NCBI GenBank assembly: GCA_011390535.1
Contig: JAABSF010000143.1
Location: forward strand, 1 to 6,771
Reading direction: 5' to 3'
From: Deltaproteobacteria bacterium
GTDB taxonomy: Bacteria > Myxococcota_A > Polyangia > HGW-17 > SLPX01
Length of the DNA stretch: 6,771 nucleotides
Of this stretch, positions 5,852 through 6,771 are shown piece after piece. The number at the start of each line of letters is the position of its first letter. Position 1 is the first letter of the stretch. The position numbers and the translations under genes are program-made. The notes beneath the pieces were generated by a model. The model made no database searches. It had not been told where the DNA came from and saw only the letters and a program-made list of their open reading frames with translations.

Positions 5852-5878
5852 GGGATCGGTTCTTTACGGATCGATCCC
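5852..5878 (+). other. Strong hairpin between rpmG and tRNA-Trp
   Basis: GGGATCG (5852-5858) pairs perfectly with CGATCCC (5872-5878), and four more pairs including two G-T wobbles extend the stem to 11 pairs with loop TTTAC. The following bases (ACATCGG) are not a T-run, so this is unlikely to terminate transcription. It lies 13 bases before tRNA-Trp and could protect the 3' end of the tuf-rpmG message after tRNA cutting. Confidence 0.55.
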
Positions 5879-5891
5879 ACATCGGTCTTGA

Positions 5892-5964
5892 AGGGTAGTA
5901 GCTCTAACGGTAGAGCGGCGGATTCCAAATCCGTAGGCTGGGGGTTCGAATCCCTCCTACCCTG
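5892..5964 (+). tRNA. tRNA-Trp(CCA)
   Basis: A 73-base cloverleaf: acceptor AGGGTAG with CTACCCT, D stem GCTC/GAGC, anticodon stem GCGGA/TCCGT (one G-T) with loop TTCCAAA and anticodon CCA at 5925-5927, T arm GGGGG-TTCGAAT-CCCTC, discriminator G as expected for bacterial tRNA-Trp. No 3' CCA is encoded. A tRNA-Trp between rpmG and secE is a widespread bacterial arrangement. The 3' end is only 16 bases from the secE start. Confidence 0.97.
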
Positions 5965-5968
5965 ATTG

Positions 5969-5974
5969 AAAGGA
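5969..5974 (+). promoter_or_regulatory. secE ribosome binding site, four bases after tRNA-Trp
   Basis: AAAGGA lies 6 bases before ATG 5981 and decides that start over the TTG at 5966, which would itself overlap this site. When the tRNA is cut out, the secE message would start with only a 16-base leader carrying this site. Confidence 0.75.
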
Positions 5975-5980
5975 CCTGAT

Positions 5981-6337
5981 ATGGGTGAGCGAAAATATGT
6001 ACATTTGATGTTCATTGTCGGCGGTATGGTGCTGGCATACGTAACAACACAGACCACGGATTGGATCTGGGGATATTTTCGGAAGCCTGATCCTTTGTAT
6101 GTGTTTTTAATCGGTGTTCTTGGAGCTGTTGGATTAACTTACTCATTATGGCGTTCACCAAGAGTTTTTACGGTGGCTGGTGAGATTGTCGGAGAGCTTC
6201 GAAAAGTGACATGGCCCACCCGAAAGGAGACATCACAAGCGTCAGTGGTGGTTATCATTTTGGTAATCATTTGTGCCATCTTTTTGGGTTTGTTTGACTT
6301 TTTCTGGTCTTGGGCTACCAATCTTCTGTTGACATGA
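5981..6337 (+). CDS. secE: Preprotein translocase subunit SecE
   Basis: SecE is the essential clamp subunit of the SecYEG channel in the inner membrane. From ATG 5981 it has 118 residues. Three hydrophobic segments are seen at about 7-22, 39-57 and 87-110, the three-helix form as in E. coli (127 residues); many other bacteria keep only the last. The family signature lies before the last helix: E-L-R-K-V-T-W-P-T-R-K-E at 72-83, which forms the amphipathic cytoplasmic helix. It ends TGA at 6335-6337, 36 bases before nusG, and is very likely cotranscribed with it. Confidence 0.97.
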   Translation: MGERKYVHLMFIVGGMVLAYVTTQTTDWIWGYFRKPDPLYVFLIGVLGAVGLTYSLWRSPRVFTVAGEIVGELRKVTWPTRKETSQASVVVIILVIICAIFLGLFDFFWSWATNLLLT

Positions 6338-6373
6338 GCGTATTTCGACGCTCCGGAACGAGGCGGTAATAAG

Positions 6374-6771
6374 ATGGCTTCGGAGATGCGGTGGTATGTA
6401 GTACATACATATTCCGGCCATGAAAATCGAGCGAGACATTCTCTGCTCGAACGAATCAAGGCTCAGAATATGGAAGAGTATTTCGGCGAGGTTCTTCTCC
6501 CGACAGAGAACGTAGTCGAAATGCGGAAGGGTCAAAAAAGAACCTCAACGAGAAAGTTTTATCCAGGATATTTGTTTGTCCAGATGATTTTGAATGATCA
6601 CTCTTGGCACTTAGTTAAATCAACGCCCAAGGTAACGGGTTTTTTGGGAGGGCAAAAACCGAATCCCGTTCCGGATAAACAGATCGAGAGGATCAATACA
6701 CAGATTTCGGAAGGAACGGTTAAACCGAGGCCTACGATTTCTTTTGAGGAAAACGAAAGCGTCCGAGTCGC
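6374..6771 (+). CDS. nusG: Transcription termination/antitermination factor NusG (5' part)
   Basis: NusG binds RNA polymerase and links it to Rho, ribosomal protein S10 or antitermination complexes. The visible 132 residues cover the NGN domain and are cut by the window end. The motif R-W-Y-V-V-H-T-Y-S-G-H-E (6-17) is the domain start, then L-L-P-T-E at 41-45, R-K-F-Y-P-G-Y-L-F-V at 60-69 and V-T-G-F-L-G at 87-92. The last residues (F-E-E-N-E-S-V-R-V) mark the beginning of the C-terminal KOW domain. ATG 6374 is chosen because GAGG lies 10 bases upstream; Met5 has its only purine-rich stretch touching it. Bacterial NusG is usually 175-190 residues, so about 50 are missing. The secE-nusG pair normally precedes rplK-rplA. 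Confidence 0.98.
   Translation, partial: MASEMRWYVVHTYSGHENRARHSLLERIKAQNMEEYFGEVLLPTENVVEMRKGQKRTSTRKFYPGYLFVQMILNDHSWHLVKSTPKVTGFLGGQKPNPVPDKQIERINTQISEGTVKPRPTISFEENESVRV

Noticed and set aside
5797..6057. Minus-strand frame with R-R-D-S-N-P-Q-P-T-D-L-E-S-A-A-L-P-L-E-L
   Set aside because: It is the antisense of tRNA-Trp and its flanks.

Overview
The window is bacterial, with a G+C content that looks moderate. It joins a stretch of lineage-specific genes (1-3551) to a highly conserved translation and transcription locus (about 3712-6771). No tRNA gene here encodes its 3' CCA, so a CCA-adding enzyme is implied. The EF-Tu sequence, the Cys-rich lipoproteins and the TPR lipoprotein suggest a deltaproteobacterial-type lineage (Myxococcota, Bradymonadota or Desulfobacterota sense). 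That placement is inferred from general resemblance and is not proven.

Region 1 (1-965, plus): the 3' part of an unrecognised, mostly helical, probably cytoplasmic protein whose frame is open to the left edge. Region 2 (1007-1968, minus): two tandem genes for small Cys-rich lipoproteins. They share the arrangement C-x9-C ... C-x5-C-x5-C and are paralogues; the 1007-1486 protein carries an extra N-terminal ladder of evenly spaced cysteines. Region 3 (2050-3551, plus, divergent from region 2): a putative TPR lipoprotein with an ambiguous start and an overlapping short upstream reading frame. Regions 2 and 3 together look like a small envelope-protein island of unknown role.

Region 4 (3712-4350): a good sigma70-type promoter followed by tRNA-Thr(UGU), tRNA-Tyr(GUA), tRNA-Gly(UCC) and tRNA-Thr(GGU), the same order as E. 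coli thrU-tyrU-glyT-thrT. Region 5 (4414-6771): tuf (EF-Tu), rpmG (bL33), tRNA-Trp(CCA), secE and the 5' part of nusG. No U-tract terminator is visible from tuf onward, so this is probably one long transcript cut up at its tRNAs. Together these genes supply elongation factor Tu and some of the tRNAs it carries, a large-subunit ribosomal protein, the Sec translocon subunit SecE and the elongation/antitermination factor NusG.

I see no mobile element, CRISPR array, phage gene or defence system. The most interesting points are the paralogous Cys-rich lipoprotein pair, the unusual purine-ending codon use of tuf that matches the tRNAs made from the same locus, a perfect palindrome containing TATAAT in the tRNA leader, and several strong hairpins placed right beside tRNAs.
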